64,000 bases of DNA from Halorubrum salipaludis (GCF_002286985.1 NZ_NSKC01000001.1:1-64000), one strand, 5' to 3'; shown: positions 8,944-17,963, counted from the stretch's first letter. Notes: generated by a model not told the origin, from the sequence alone. Translations and numbers: made by a program.

Positions 8944-9921
8944 TCAGAAGAACGTGAACTCCCCGTCCTCGACGACGACCTCGCCGTCGAGCTCGAGCGT
9001 CGGCTCGGCCATCATCGCGTCGAAGTGAACCGGCGCGCGGGTGGTGCCGCCGAGGTTGCTGCTCGTTCCGATCCCGAAGTGGACGTTGCCGTAGCGGCCG
9101 TGATCGTTCGAGAACCAGCCGTTGAACTCGGGGCACTCGGGGTTCATGCCGACCGCGAGCTGGGCGATGTTGTAGACCGCCGGATCGTCGTGTTCCGCCC
9201 AGACGCGCTCGATCTTCTTCGCCTCCTTGCCTCCCTCGACGGAGGTGACCGCGCCGTCCTCGATCTCCATCCGGACCGGCTCCTCCAGGACGCCGATGTC
9301 GAGGTTCGGGATCGCGCCGTCGAAGACGACGGTCCCGTCGGTCGTTCCCTCGACCGGGGAGATGTTCGCCTCGATGTGCACCAGCGCCGTGAACTCGCCG
9401 GGTTCGTCCGCGATCCCCGGGTGCGCGTTGCCGTCGCGCCCCTCGAGGCCGACAGTCACGTCGGTCCCCTGCGGGGAGGTGACGCGCGCCTCGCTCGCCT
9501 CGGAGAACTTCCGCGCCATCTCCTCGCAGTGGGGGCGCATCCCCTCGTAGTCGGCGTACAGCCCGCCGCGGACGAGCTGTTCGTCGGTGAACTTCACCAT
9601 GCTGATGACGCGCGCGCCGTTCGCCTTCGCCTCGGCGGTCGCGCTGGAGTGCGTGATCGACCGGTGGACCGGCGTGATGATCACGTCGGCCTCCATCATC
9701 GCCGCCGCGACCGTGTCCTCGGGCTCGTTGCCGTCGTACTCGCGCGGCTCCATCATCGTCATCGTCACGTTGGCGTCGCGCTCGTTGGCCGCCGCGGCGA
9801 CGCGCTCCGCCACGTCCGCGACCTGCCAGTCGGTCACGACCAACACGTCCTCGCCGGCCTCGATCGCGGCGCAGGTGTCGACGACGATACTCGCACCTTT
9901 CATCTCTTGGATTGAGTCCAT
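8944..9921 (-). CDS. M29 aminopeptidase / NicX-like metalloenzyme, paralogue 1
   Basis: This 325-aa protein belongs to the M29 leucyl aminopeptidase superfamily, which also contains 2,5-dihydroxypyridine 5,6-dioxygenase (NicX). Visible family features are a TSPQGTDVTVGLEG substrate segment, AVTSVEGG, YGNVHFGIG (His about 281), and the C-terminal H-x-D in APVHFDAMM (His 299, Asp 301). Where M29 peptidases have a metal-binding Glu (in GE.AL) and NicX has His, this protein has Gln (IAQLAVG, about residue 254). The altered ligand argues against ordinary peptidase activity. A minus-strand TATA (CGTATTTGTAAC, near 9943-9954) supports the ATG at 9921. It is divergent from its paralogue at 10240. The neighbouring carboxylate genes suggest ring cleavage or amide hydrolysis in one pathway; this is inference. 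Confidence 0.82.
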   Translation of the reverse strand: MDSIQEMKGASIVVDTCAAIEAGEDVLVVTDWQVADVAERVAAAANERDANVTMTMMEPREYDGNEPEDTVAAAMMEADVIITPVHRSITHSSATAEAKANGARVISMVKFTDEQLVRGGLYADYEGMRPHCEEMARKFSEASEARVTSPQGTDVTVGLEGRDGNAHPGIADEPGEFTALVHIEANISPVEGTTDGTVVFDGAIPNLDIGVLEEPVRMEIEDGAVTSVEGGKEAKKIERVWAEHDDPAVYNIAQLAVGMNPECPEFNGWFSNDHGRYGNVHFGIGTSSNLGGTTRAPVHFDAMMAEPTLELDGEVVVEDGEFTFF

Positions 9922-10239
9922 ACACGGAGAACGGACAGCCGGTTACAAATACGTTCCTGAAACGGTCGAATTCGATCGTGTAGGTTACGAGGTCCCGTCC
10001 GCCGGTCGGGGGTCGCCGACCGCAGAACGACATCGGCGCCCGCACCGGGCTCGACCTCTCGCGCTCCACGACTGAACGAGCCTCACCGAGCCTGCGGTGC
10101 AGACGGTCCGGCGACCGTATAGCAACAACTGATTGAAACGGGAAATCAGTTTAATTCTTCATATTAAATCATTGGAGACTGTCGGCGGGATCCTTCACCG
10201 GTGTGTTTATTATATCCGAACGAATCTGGTAAATCGTTC
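9922..10239. promoter_or_regulatory. Divergent intergenic region between the two M29/NicX-like genes
   Basis: The 318-nt stretch holds back-to-back promoters. On the minus strand CGTATTTGTAAC near 9943-9954 serves paralogue 1. On the plus strand TTTATTATATCC (10205-10216) lies about 27 nt before ATG 10240 of paralogue 2. The plus-side 100 nt is markedly AT-richer than its surroundings (around 10120-10170). No gene is seen. Confidence 0.6.
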
Positions 10240-11214
10240 ATGTTAGACGTCGAAATGGCGGCGGCAGCACGGGGTATCGTCGAGGACTGTCTCGACGTCC
10301 AGCCCGGCGAGGAGGTCCTCGTCATCGCGGACGCGAGGAAGGAGCGAGTCGCGCGGAGCATCGCGCGCGCCGCGTCGGGCGCGGGCGCCGAAGCGATCAC
10401 GACGACCATGCCGCTGTTAGAGAGCCACGGCAACGAGCCGCCGGAGACGGTGGCCGAAGCGATGGCCGCCGCGGACGTGGCGTTCACCTGTACGAGCCAC
10501 GCGATCACGCACACGCGGTCGCGGCTGGCGGCCGCGGAGGCCGGCACGCGGTTCGGCATCCTCCGAAGCGTCACCGAGGACATGATGGTCGAGGGCGCGA
10601 TGAGCGTCGACTTCGAGGAGCTCCGCCGACGGACCGAGGCGGTCCGCGACGTGCTCGACGCGGCCACCGAGGCCCACGTCACGAGCGACAAGGGGACGGA
10701 CGTCTCCTTCAGCCTGGAGGGCTGCTCGGCGTTCTCGCTGGACGGCTACTACCACGAGAACTACGGCTTCGCGACGCTCCCGCCGGGAGAGTCGCCGACC
10801 CACCCGGCGGAGGGGACCGCGAACGGCGAGATCGTGATCGACGTCTCGATGGACAACCTCGGGCAGGTCGACGAGCCGATCACCCTCCACGTCGAGGACG
10901 GCTTCGTCACCGACGTCACCGGCGGCGAGGACGCCGACGAGCTCCGTCGCATCATCGACGAGAACGACGAGAACGCCGGGAACATCGCGGAGTTCGCGAT
11001 CGGCACCAACCCCGAGGCGAAGCTCATCGGCAACCTCGCGGAGGACAAGAAGAAGGCGGGGACCGTCCACTTCGCGGTCGGCGACAACGAGTCGCTCGGG
11101 GGCACGCTCAAAAGCGACATCCACCTCGACGGGGTCGTCCGGACGCCGACCGTCCGGCTCGACGGCGAGGTCGTCGTCGACGACGGCGAGCTCGTCGAAT
11201 CGCTGTTCGACTGA
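10240..11214 (+). CDS. M29 aminopeptidase / NicX-like metalloenzyme, paralogue 2
   Basis: This is a 324-aa paralogue of the divergent gene at 8944-9921. It has TSDKGTDVSFSLEG, then IAEFAIGTNPEAK with Glu (about 251) at the position that is Gln in paralogue 1, GTVHFAVGDNESLGG (His about 277), and IHLDG (His about 295, Asp about 297). It therefore keeps the fuller M29-type metal set. The start is taken at ATG 10240, not at the upstream in-frame start at 10201, because the TATA box at 10205-10216 would lie inside the longer form and places transcription start at about 10240. A strong hairpin plus T-run terminator follows at 11226-11249. Whether it is a peptidase, amidase or ring-cleavage dioxygenase cannot be settled from sequence. 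Confidence 0.85.
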   Translation: MLDVEMAAAARGIVEDCLDVQPGEEVLVIADARKERVARSIARAASGAGAEAITTTMPLLESHGNEPPETVAEAMAAADVAFTCTSHAITHTRSRLAAAEAGTRFGILRSVTEDMMVEGAMSVDFEELRRRTEAVRDVLDAATEAHVTSDKGTDVSFSLEGCSAFSLDGYYHENYGFATLPPGESPTHPAEGTANGEIVIDVSMDNLGQVDEPITLHVEDGFVTDVTGGEDADELRRIIDENDENAGNIAEFAIGTNPEAKLIGNLAEDKKKAGTVHFAVGDNESLGGTLKSDIHLDGVVRTPTVRLDGEVVVDDGELVESLFD

Positions 11215-11225
11215 CCGACGCGGTC

Positions 11226-11249
11226 GGACGCCGCGGCGTCCGCGTTTTT
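11226..11249 (+). terminator. Hairpin and T-run terminator after M29-like paralogue 2
   Basis: GGACGCC and GGCGTCC pair across a 2-nt loop and are followed, after GCG, by TTTTT at 11245-11249. It begins 12 nt after the stop codon at 11214. T-runs are typical archaeal termination signals; the hairpin makes the call stronger. Confidence 0.7.
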
Positions 11250-11341
11250 CGGGGCCGAGAGCAGGGAGAGCGTTCGTCGCGCGCCGACGGCGTCTGGCGC
11301 CGGCGACCTCAGTCGAGAACGTCAGTCGGGAATCGAGAACG

Positions 11342-12448
11342 TCAGTCGAGGACGATCTGCGCGGGGCCGAGCGCGTCGTGTGCGCCCTTGTCGAGCGTGA
11401 CGTCGACGACGGTTCCGAACGAGTCGAGGCCGTCGAACTCGTGGGTGACGTACTCGCCGATGGGGACCGCGCCGCTCGCGACGAGCTCGCCCGCGAGCGT
11501 CCCCGTGTCGGTCCCCGGGCCGAGGTCGGCGACCCCCTTCCGCGGGTTCTCCCAGCGGACGGCCTTCGATCTGGCTGATCGGGGGGTCATCTCGACGTCG
11601 CCGGAGATGTGACCGACCTGCAGCACCGTCCCGCCCCGGCGGGCCGCCCGGAACGCCTGTGCCAGGGGGTCGTCCCCCTCGGTCGCGTGCGTCTGATCGC
11701 CGCCGACCGCCTCGATGACCACGTCGGCCCCGAGGCCGCCGGTGGCCTCGCGGACCGCGTCGACCGGGTCGGTCTCGGTCGCGTCGATCGGGACCGCGCC
11801 GTTGGCCGCCGCGATCTCCAGCGGGCGGTCGCGGACGTCCGCGGCGTACACCGTCGCGGCCCCGAACCGCTCCGCGAGCAGGGCGCACTGGAACCCCATG
11901 ACGCCGGCGCCGACGACGAGCACGTCGTCGCCGGGGTCGATCTCGGCGTCCGCCACGCACAGCACGGAGCTCGCGAGGGGCTGGAGCGCGGCCCCCTCCG
12001 CGTCCGAGACGCCCTCGGGGACCGGCCGGAGGGGCTCGGTAGGGAGCCGGACGGACTCCGCGAGCGCGCCCGGCCGGTCGTACCCGATCGCCTCGGTGTC
12101 CGGACAGTAGTTCTCGTAGCCGGACCGGCAGTACGGGCACTCCCCGCAGTGGATCTTGCCGGGCGCGTACACGCGGTCGCCGACCTCGTAACCCTCGACG
12201 CCCGGACCGCACTCGGCGACGACTCCGCAGAACTCGTGGCCGAACAGCCTCGCGCCGGGCTCCTCGTCCCGGATCCGCCGTCTCACAGCGTCGTAGTGCG
12301 CGACCGACTCGCCGCGGTAGAGCAGGCACTCGGTCACGCTCAGCTGGACCCGCGACACGTCGATCAGGACCTCTCCCGGACCGGGCTCCGGGCGGGGGAC
12401 GTCGATCACGTCGAACGACTCGAACTCGTCTATGACGACTGCGTCCAT
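11342..12448 (-). CDS. Zinc-dependent medium-chain alcohol dehydrogenase
   Basis: This 368-aa protein is of the zinc MDR family. Catalytic zinc ligands are visible as Cys about 41 (TECLLYRG) and GHEF (His 71, Glu 72). The structural zinc site is CGECPYC...YC (Cys 101, 104, 107, 115). The NAD(P)-binding motif is VVGAGVMG, about residues 175-182. Such enzymes oxidise alcohols or polyols to aldehydes or ketones. The start is ATG 12446-12448 because a minus-strand TATA box (GGATATATTCG, near 12472-12481) lies 27 nt upstream. It is divergent from the FAD dehydrogenase-prpF pair, which suggests co-regulation. Confidence 0.92.
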   Translation of the reverse strand: MDAVVIDEFESFDVIDVPRPEPGPGEVLIDVSRVQLSVTECLLYRGESVAHYDAVRRRIRDEEPGARLFGHEFCGVVAECGPGVEGYEVGDRVYAPGKIHCGECPYCRSGYENYCPDTEAIGYDRPGALAESVRLPTEPLRPVPEGVSDAEGAALQPLASSVLCVADAEIDPGDDVLVVGAGVMGFQCALLAERFGAATVYAADVRDRPLEIAAANGAVPIDATETDPVDAVREATGGLGADVVIEAVGGDQTHATEGDDPLAQAFRAARRGGTVLQVGHISGDVEMTPRSARSKAVRWENPRKGVADLGPGTDTGTLAGELVASGAVPIGEYVTHEFDGLDSFGTVVDVTLDKGAHDALGPAQIVLD

Positions 12449-12605
12449 ACCGCCCACCTCGACGGCCGCACGAATATATCCTCTGGCGGGAACGGGGCGT
12501 TCCCCGACGACGGCGAATTCCCCCGACGGCGGCAGTGCATGCGGCTGACGACGACGGCGAAGGGACGAAACGTCTATGTCCGTTCATCATAGATAATCAG
12601 TGGAG

Positions 12606-14015
12606 ATGCAAATCGTCACCGACCAGGATGTCGTCGTCGTAGGCTGTGGGATCGCCGGACTGAGCGCGGCCAACCGCGCGGTCGAGCAGGGGTTAGACGT
12701 CACCGTTCTGGAGAAGTCGCCGAAGGACAAGCGAGGGGGGCACACGCGGTACAGCGAGTCGTTCCGGGTCGCGTCGTCGGACTCTGACCTCGAGGAGTAC
12801 GGCTACGAGTACAACATCGACGACTACACGCCCGACGACTTCTACGCGGACATCATGAAGCAGACGAACGGGCGGGCCGACGAGGACCTGGCCCGGACCA
12901 TCGTCGACAACATCGGCCCCACGGTCGACTGGCTCACCGAGCGCGGCGTGAGCTGGGACATGGAGCCGCTCAACGTCGGGTACACGGTCGCGCGGACGTT
13001 CTTCGACGGCGAGGAGCTCGTCGCGGACCTCGTGGAGGCCGCCGAGGAGCAGGGCGCGACGTTCGAGTACCGCACCGAGGCCCGCGAGATCCTGTTCGAC
13101 GACGGGGCGGTGTCCGGGCTCCGCGCCCGCAACGACGACGGCGACGTCGAGTACCGCGCCGACGCCGTGGTCGTCGCCGCCGGCGGCTACGAGTCGAGCG
13201 AGGAGAAGCGGACCCGGTACTACGGCTCCGACTACGACGCGATGAAGGTCCGCGGCAGCCGGTACAACACCGGCGAGGGGATCGAGATGGTCCTCGACGC
13301 GGGCGCCCGCGCGGACGGGCAGTGGGGCGGGGCCCACATGGCGCTCATCGACAGCGAGTCGCCCGACTACGAGGGCGGCGCGAACCGTGTCGACGGGTAC
13401 CAGTACGGCGTGCTGTTGAACAACGACGGCGAGCGCTTCTTCGACGAGGGCGAGGACGCCCGCGCCCACACGTACGCCAAGCTCGGCCGGATCATCTTCG
13501 AGGAGCCCGGTCACGAGGCGTTCATCGTCATCGACGACCCCCTGAAAGAGCACATGCGCGCGACCGGACCGGGCGGCTGGGTGACCGGCGACACGGTCGA
13601 GGAGGTGCTCTCCGAGCTCGGCTGCGAGGAGCCCGAGGAGGGGGCCGCGACCGTGGACGCGTTCAACGCGGCGACGGACCCCGGGGAGTTCGACCCCGAC
13701 TCGCTCGACGGGAACCACACGGACGGACTCGATCTCGAGAAGTCCAACTGGGCGCTGCCGCTCGACGAGCCGCCGTACCACGGGTACCGCGTCACCGGCG
13801 GGATCACGTTCGGCTTCGGCGGCGCGGCGACGGACGACCGCGCCCGCGCGCTCGACACGATCGGCCGTCCGATCCCCGGGCTGTACGTCGCGGGCAACAC
13901 CACCGGCGGGCTGTTCTTCGACAACTACCCGGGCGGGACCGGTCTCGCCAACGGGGCCGTGTTCGGGAAGATCGCCGCCGAAGAGACGGCCGAGTACATC
14001 GAGGGAGCAGAATGA
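12606..14015 (+). CDS. FAD-dependent dehydrogenase, TcuA-like, paralogue 2
   Basis: This is a 469-aa paralogue of the protein at 398-1825, with the same motif order: [16 protein letters not shown] at the N-terminus, [43 protein letters not shown], and [18 protein letters not shown] at the C-terminus. The family is fumarate reductase/tricarballylate dehydrogenase-like. A GTG at 12600 could also start it, adding two residues; ATG 12606 is preferred. Its stop overlaps the ATG of the prpF-like gene (ATGA), so the two products are made together and probably act in sequence. One attractive reading is FAD-dependent desaturation of a carboxylate followed by isomerisation of the new double bond. That is inference from context. 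Confidence 0.9.
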   Translation: MQIVTDQDVVVVGCGIAGLSAANRAVEQGLDVTVLEKSPKDKRGGHTRYSESFRVASSDSDLEEYGYEYNIDDYTPDDFYADIMKQTNGRADEDLARTIVDNIGPTVDWLTERGVSWDMEPLNVGYTVARTFFDGEELVADLVEAAEEQGATFEYRTEAREILFDDGAVSGLRARNDDGDVEYRADAVVVAAGGYESSEEKRTRYYGSDYDAMKVRGSRYNTGEGIEMVLDAGARADGQWGGAHMALIDSESPDYEGGANRVDGYQYGVLLNNDGERFFDEGEDARAHTYAKLGRIIFEEPGHEAFIVIDDPLKEHMRATGPGGWVTGDTVEEVLSELGCEEPEEGAATVDAFNAATDPGEFDPDSLDGNHTDGLDLEKSNWALPLDEPPYHGYRVTGGITFGFGGAATDDRARALDTIGRPIPGLYVAGNTTGGLFFDNYPGGTGLANGAVFGKIAAEETAEYIEGAE

Positions 14016-15157
14016 GCGGCGAACGAGTCGGCGACCAGCGCGCGATCGAGTGTTCCATCGTCCGCGGCGGCACGAGCAAGGGCGTGTTCATCCCCCGAGA
14101 GAACCTGCCGACGGAGGACCAGGACGAGGCGATCCTCTCGCTGTTCGGCAGCCCCGACGACAGACAGATCGACGGGCTCGGCGGCGCGACGTCGACGACG
14201 TCGAAGCTGATGGTCGTCTCCGAGAGCGACCGCGAGGGGATCGAGATCGACTACACGTTCGGACAGGTGGCCGTCGAGGACGCGGTCGTCGACTACGGCG
14301 GCAACTGCGGGAACCTCACCTGCGCGATCGGGTCGTTCGCCGTCGACGAGGGGATGGTCCCGGTCGATCCGGACGACGACACGGTGACGGTGGAGCTGTA
14401 CAACACGAACACCGGCGCGGAGATCACCCAGACCGTGCCGCTGTGCGACGGCCGCGCGGCGAGCGTCGGCGACTTCAAGATCCACGGCGTCCCCGGCACC
14501 GGCGCGAAGATCGACACGACGTTCCACGACCCGGCCGGCGCGATGACCGACGGGCTGTTCCCGCTCGGCGGCCCGACGATCGAGATCGACGTCGACGGGG
14601 AGACGATCGAGACGACCGTGCTCGACGTGACGACGCCGATCGCCTTCGTCCGCGCGGCGGACATCGGGCTCACGGCCACCGAGGGTCGCGCGGAGATCGA
14701 CGGCGACGCGGACCTCCTCGAACGGCTCGAACGGATTCGGGGGACGGTGGCCGTCGAACTCGGCTTCGTCGACGACCCCGACGAGGCCTCGATCGAGACG
14801 CCCGGCTACCCGAAGCTCGTCTTCGTGGCGCCGCCGACGGACTACACGACGCCGGAGGGAGGCGACGTCTCGGCCGAGGAGATCGACCTGACGGCGAGGT
14901 ACATGAGCATGGGGAAGCTCCATCCGGTGTACGCCGTCACCGGCGTCTCCTGTACCGCGGCGGCCGCGCAGATCCCCGGAACGATCCCCAACGAGGTCGC
15001 CTCGGACCCCGGTTCGACGGTCACGCTCGGGCATCCGAAGGGCACGATGGCCGCGACCGCCGAGGTCGATCGGTCGGTCCCCGCGGTCGAGTCGGTGACC
15101 GTCTACCGGACGCAGCGTCGCCTGATGGAAGGGACCGGCTACTACCGGCCGGAGTGA
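14012..15157 (+). CDS. PrpF-family aconitate/methylaconitate-type isomerase
   Basis: This 381-aa PrpF (DUF453) protein has the diaminopimelate-epimerase-like fold. It shows [12 protein letters not shown] near residues 17-27 and two candidate acid/base residues: Lys about 65 (TSKLMVV) and Cys about 99 ([11 protein letters not shown]). The C-terminal half has the GHPKGTM element. Relatives isomerise double bonds in 2-methyl-aconitate, trans-aconitate or 4-oxalomesaconate. The start at 14012 gives an ATGA overlap with the FAD dehydrogenase; reading further upstream would run through that gene in another frame. Pairing with a TcuA-like dehydrogenase and a Tct transporter points to breakdown of an unsaturated or branched tricarboxylate. 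Confidence 0.93.
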   Translation: MSGERVGDQRAIECSIVRGGTSKGVFIPRENLPTEDQDEAILSLFGSPDDRQIDGLGGATSTTSKLMVVSESDREGIEIDYTFGQVAVEDAVVDYGGNCGNLTCAIGSFAVDEGMVPVDPDDDTVTVELYNTNTGAEITQTVPLCDGRAASVGDFKIHGVPGTGAKIDTTFHDPAGAMTDGLFPLGGPTIEIDVDGETIETTVLDVTTPIAFVRAADIGLTATEGRAEIDGDADLLERLERIRGTVAVELGFVDDPDEASIETPGYPKLVFVAPPTDYTTPEGGDVSAEEIDLTARYMSMGKLHPVYAVTGVSCTAAAAQIPGTIPNEVASDPGSTVTLGHPKGTMAATAEVDRSVPAVESVTVYRTQRRLMEGTGYYRPE

Positions 15158-15273
15158 GGGCGTTCGCCTCACGGCTCACCTGACGACGCGCGGTTGGGGA
15201 CCGGATCGACCGCGGTCCGAGTTCGATCGACTCGATCTCCGAGCGAACCGGCCGCGGAATCGGCCACTTCTCA

Positions 15274-15288
15274 TCCCGCGATGCGGGA
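15274..15288. promoter_or_regulatory. Palindrome upstream of the iclR TATA box, copy 1 (candidate IclR operator)
   Basis: TCCCGCGATGCGGGA has six-base inverted arms around GAT. It ends immediately before the TATA box (ACCATTATTACC, 15288-15299) of the iclR gene, where a bound protein would block TFB/TBP. The identical 15-mer recurs at 16168-16182 and a close variant at 16307-16321. Confidence 0.6.
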
Positions 15289-15320
15289 CCATTATTACCC
15301 CCGGTATCGTCAGTGGGCAC

Positions 15321-16073
15321 ATGGAACACACGCCGGATCGCGGGCGGGTCAAGGCGGTCGACACGACGCTCGACGTCGTCCAATTTCTGCACCGGGCGGG
15401 ATCGGCGAGCATCGAGGAGGTCGCCGAGGCCGTCGGGGTCGGGACCAGCACGGCGCATCGTCACCTCACGACGCTTCACGAGCGGGGATACATCGTTCGC
15501 GAGGGGAACGAATACGAGCTGAGCCTCCGGTTCCTGACGCACGGCGGACGGCGACGGGAGACGCTGCCGGCGAACGAGCTGATACACAGGAAGGTCAGAC
15601 AGCTGAGCGGGGACACCTCCGAACGCGTCCAGTTCATCACGGAGGAGCACGGCGAGCGCGTGTACATGTACACCCACGCGGGCCCGGACGCGGTCAAGAC
15701 GGACGCGACGATCGGCAAGCGCGGGCCGCTTCACGTGAGCGCGGCCGGAAAGGCGATCCTAGCGAACCTCCCGACCGAGCGCCGGGAGCGGATCCTCGAC
15801 GGGGTCGCCGCGAACGGAACCGCCGAACGGGAGGCGCTCGACGAGGAGCTCGAAGCGGTCAGGGAGCGGGGATACGCGTTCAACGACGAGGAGTCGACAT
15901 CCGGGCTCCGCGCGGTCGGCGTCCCGGTCCGGTACGAGAGCGACACGGTGCTCGGGGCGATCAGCGTGTCGGGACCCGCCAACCGGCTGACCGGCGAGTA
16001 CTTCCGCGAGGAACTGCCGAACCTCCTCTTGGGCACGGTCAACGAGATCGAGCTGAACATCGAGTACCTGTAA
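15321..16073 (+). CDS. IclR-family transcriptional regulator
   Basis: This 250-aa protein has an N-terminal winged helix (about residues 8-70; the recognition region is GVGTSTAHRHLTTLHERGY) and a C-terminal IclR effector domain. Effector-domain landmarks include KRGPLHVSAAGKAILA, EALDEELEAVRERGYAFNDEES and VGVPVRY...LGAISVSGP. IclR proteins usually sense small carboxylates or aromatic intermediates and control adjacent catabolic genes. The TATA box ends about 22 nt before ATG 15321, so the mRNA should be leaderless. Identical palindromes sit before and after the gene, which suggests autoregulation. It is the only dedicated regulator in the island. Confidence 0.94.
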   Translation: MEHTPDRGRVKAVDTTLDVVQFLHRAGSASIEEVAEAVGVGTSTAHRHLTTLHERGYIVREGNEYELSLRFLTHGGRRRETLPANELIHRKVRQLSGDTSERVQFITEEHGERVYMYTHAGPDAVKTDATIGKRGPLHVSAAGKAILANLPTERRERILDGVAANGTAEREALDEELEAVRERGYAFNDEESTSGLRAVGVPVRYESDTVLGAISVSGPANRLTGEYFREELPNLLLGTVNEIELNIEYL

Positions 16074-16167
16074 TCGGCTCGGAGACGCCTCCCTCCGACC
16101 GATCTCGTTCTGTCCGCGGTCGATCCGCGACGCCACCGACAAAGGGCTTCGCGTATCCCGAACACGC

Positions 16168-16182
16168 TCCCGCGATGCGGGA
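16168..16182. promoter_or_regulatory. Palindrome TCCCGC-GAT-GCGGGA, copy 2
   Basis: It is identical over 15 nt to the palindrome before the iclR promoter, located about 95 nt after the iclR stop. Exact recurrence around a regulator gene supports an operator role. No gene start follows closely. Confidence 0.55.
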
Positions 16183-16306
16183 CGGAACCGATCGGAACCG
16201 ACCGACATGTACGGCGACCGACGAGGTCATCTCCGCATTCCGGCCGATATTCGGCGATCGCATCGACGGAAGTAACGCGGATCGAACGATTCGACTGCGC
16301 TCGGTA

Positions 16307-16321
16307 TCCCGCGTCGCGGGA
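16307..16321. promoter_or_regulatory. Palindrome TCCCGC-GTC-GCGGGA, copy 3 (variant spacer)
   Basis: The six-base arms match copies 1 and 2, with GTC replacing GAT in the centre. This is what is expected if only the arms are read by a dimeric regulator. Confidence 0.5.
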
Positions 16322-16445
16322 CAGATCAGAGATGATCGTTACTGATCGTAGCCGTGCGGGAGAGTCGGTCCCACGAGAGATACCCGGCGCGCGGGCCGAG
16401 AGACAGCGATCGCATCGGGAAGCCGACAGCGGACAAAGAATCCTA

Positions 16446-16465
16446 TTACAGACATAGTTCTGTAA
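16446..16465. promoter_or_regulatory. Inverted repeat TTACAGA-6-TCTGTAA
   Basis: Perfect seven-base arms surround CATAGT at the left border of the AT-rich block. No adjacent gene start explains it. It could be an operator or a remnant terminal repeat. Confidence 0.4.
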
Positions 16466-16531
16466 AGTCATTCAGACCATTGGGACCCGAATTCGGCGAA
16501 CGTCGAGAAGCCGATCGACCCGCTATCTTCA

Positions 16532-16860
16532 TAATGATAAGAAACCATATATTTTAATAATTATACCAGAATTCTGTTATTAATTCCAGATCTCTCTTTT
16601 CTGAGTTTATCTCAACATTTTTTGTTTATATGATCTATTACACCCAATATTTATGCTGAATACATATTTATTTGGCAAATATAGTCTCTTTTTGGTTTTA
16701 TACTCATTTTAAACCAGACAGCTATTTGATCAGGCCTAATACAATCTAAACGCACCTATTGGGGGCCTATAGGCGGTTTTTTCTAGCATCCGCTTCGATC
16801 CGGTTCTCTAAGATCACAGAACTACCAATTTTAAATAATACATTGATAATCTATACTTCT
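16532..16860. other. AT-rich block in a GC-rich genome
   Basis: By eye, GC falls to about one third over ~330 nt, with sharp borders to DNA of roughly two thirds GC. It holds many TATA-like runs, the palindrome CAGAATTCTG (about 16567-16576) and GCCTATAGGC followed by a T-run (16765-16782). No open frame has haloarchaeal codon use. Possible origins are a mobile-element scar, viral DNA or a regulatory/attachment region. Confidence 0.6.
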
Positions 16861-17063
16861 CGGTGATCGAACGCGATCGGGGCAGTTCGTTCGACATCGC
16901 GTCGACCCGTCCGAGATCGCGTCCGGCGGTTCGGTCGTGACGTGTCGGGGCGCGGCGCCCCGAACGCAACCGCTTTCGGCCGGGGCGGCGACGTGGGGCG
17001 TATGCACGCGGACGGAGCGAAGGAGAGAGGCGAGCGACGATCGCGGAGCGCGGGTGGTCGACG

Positions 17064-17963
17064 GTGACCGCGCCCGCGGGCGACTGGCGGCTGATCCGGG
17101 AGGAGGCGCGGCCGGGGCCGATGCAGATGGCGCTCGACGAGGTCGCGGCGGAGACGGCGGCCGCCGGCGGGCCCGCCACCGTGCGGACGTACCGGTGGGA
17201 CCCGAGCTGTCTCACTCTCGGGTACCGACAGGACCCGGAGACGGTGGACTGGGCGTTCTGCGAGCGCGAGGGGATCGACGTGACCCGGCGCCAGACCGGC
17301 GGCGGCGGGATCTACCACGACGGCTTCGGGGACGTCGCCTACTCGATCGCCGTCCCGGCGGCCGACGTGCCGGGCGAACTGCTCGACTGCTACCACCTGC
17401 TCTGCGAGCCCGTCCTCGACGCGTTCGACCGGCTCGGGATCGACGCGGACTACGTCGAGGAGTCGGTGCCGGAGCTGTACCACCCGGCGTGTTACCTGCG
17501 GGAGCTTCACCCGGCGCACGACGTGGTGGCGGGCGGCGGGAGGGACGGCGTCGCCGAGGAGCGGCGGAAGATCGCCGGCAACGCCCAGTACCGGAAGCGG
17601 GACGCCGTCATCCAGCACGGCTCGCTGACGTTCTCGGTCGAGGCGGAGCGACACCTCGGGACGTTCGCGGACCCGCCGGTGACCGCGAGCGCGTTCCGCG
17701 ACCGGGTCGTCGGGATGGACGAGCTTGCCGCGATCGATCGGGCGGACGCGGTGGCGGCGGTGGAGGCGGCGCTCGTCGCGTGGGTGGTCGGAGAGGGCGA
17801 CGCCGGAGAGGGCGGCGACCGCGGGGACGTCGACATCGATCGGGACGCGTCGTGGACCGACGAGGAGCTCCGGCGCGCGGCAGAGCTCGTCGAGACGAAG
17901 TACCGGGACGACGGCTGGGTCCGGACCCGTCCCGGGAACAGTGGCGGGGGCGCGGACGGATAG
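17064..17963 (+). CDS. Lipoate-protein ligase A family protein
   Basis: This 299-aa protein of the biotin/lipoate ligase fold would attach lipoate, or octanoate, to lipoyl domains of 2-oxoacid dehydrogenase or glycine-cleavage complexes via an acyl-AMP. Motifs include [16 protein letters not shown] (about residues 75-90, the acyl-adenylate loop) and the reactive-site Lys about 169 in [11 protein letters not shown]. The start is GTG 17064, which places WRLIREEA at the family's usual N-terminus. A short frame starting at ATG 17002 ends in a TGA that overlaps this GTG. After about residue 250 the sequence is Gly/Asp-rich and variable. Confidence 0.9.
   Translation: MTAPAGDWRLIREEARPGPMQMALDEVAAETAAAGGPATVRTYRWDPSCLTLGYRQDPETVDWAFCEREGIDVTRRQTGGGGIYHDGFGDVAYSIAVPAADVPGELLDCYHLLCEPVLDAFDRLGIDADYVEESVPELYHPACYLRELHPAHDVVAGGGRDGVAEERRKIAGNAQYRKRDAVIQHGSLTFSVEAERHLGTFADPPVTASAFRDRVVGMDELAAIDRADAVAAVEAALVAWVVGEGDAGEGGDRGDVDIDRDASWTDEELRRAAELVETKYRDDGWVRTRPGNSGGGADG

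Larger units (their letters stand above)
16074..17063. other. Non-coding region of ~990 nt between iclR and the lipoate ligase
   Basis: I find no credible protein gene. It contains, in order, two candidate IclR sites (16168-16182, 16307-16321), a TTACAGA...TCTGTAA inverted repeat (16446-16465), an AT-rich block (16532-16860) and a GC-rich leader for the next gene. That leader may carry a 21-codon upstream reading frame (17002-17067). Confidence 0.7.

Noticed and set aside
16814-17215. Open frame across the AT-rich block border
   Set aside because: It has no haloarchaeal codon bias, no promoter at a sensible distance, and overlaps the lipoate ligase start on the other strand.
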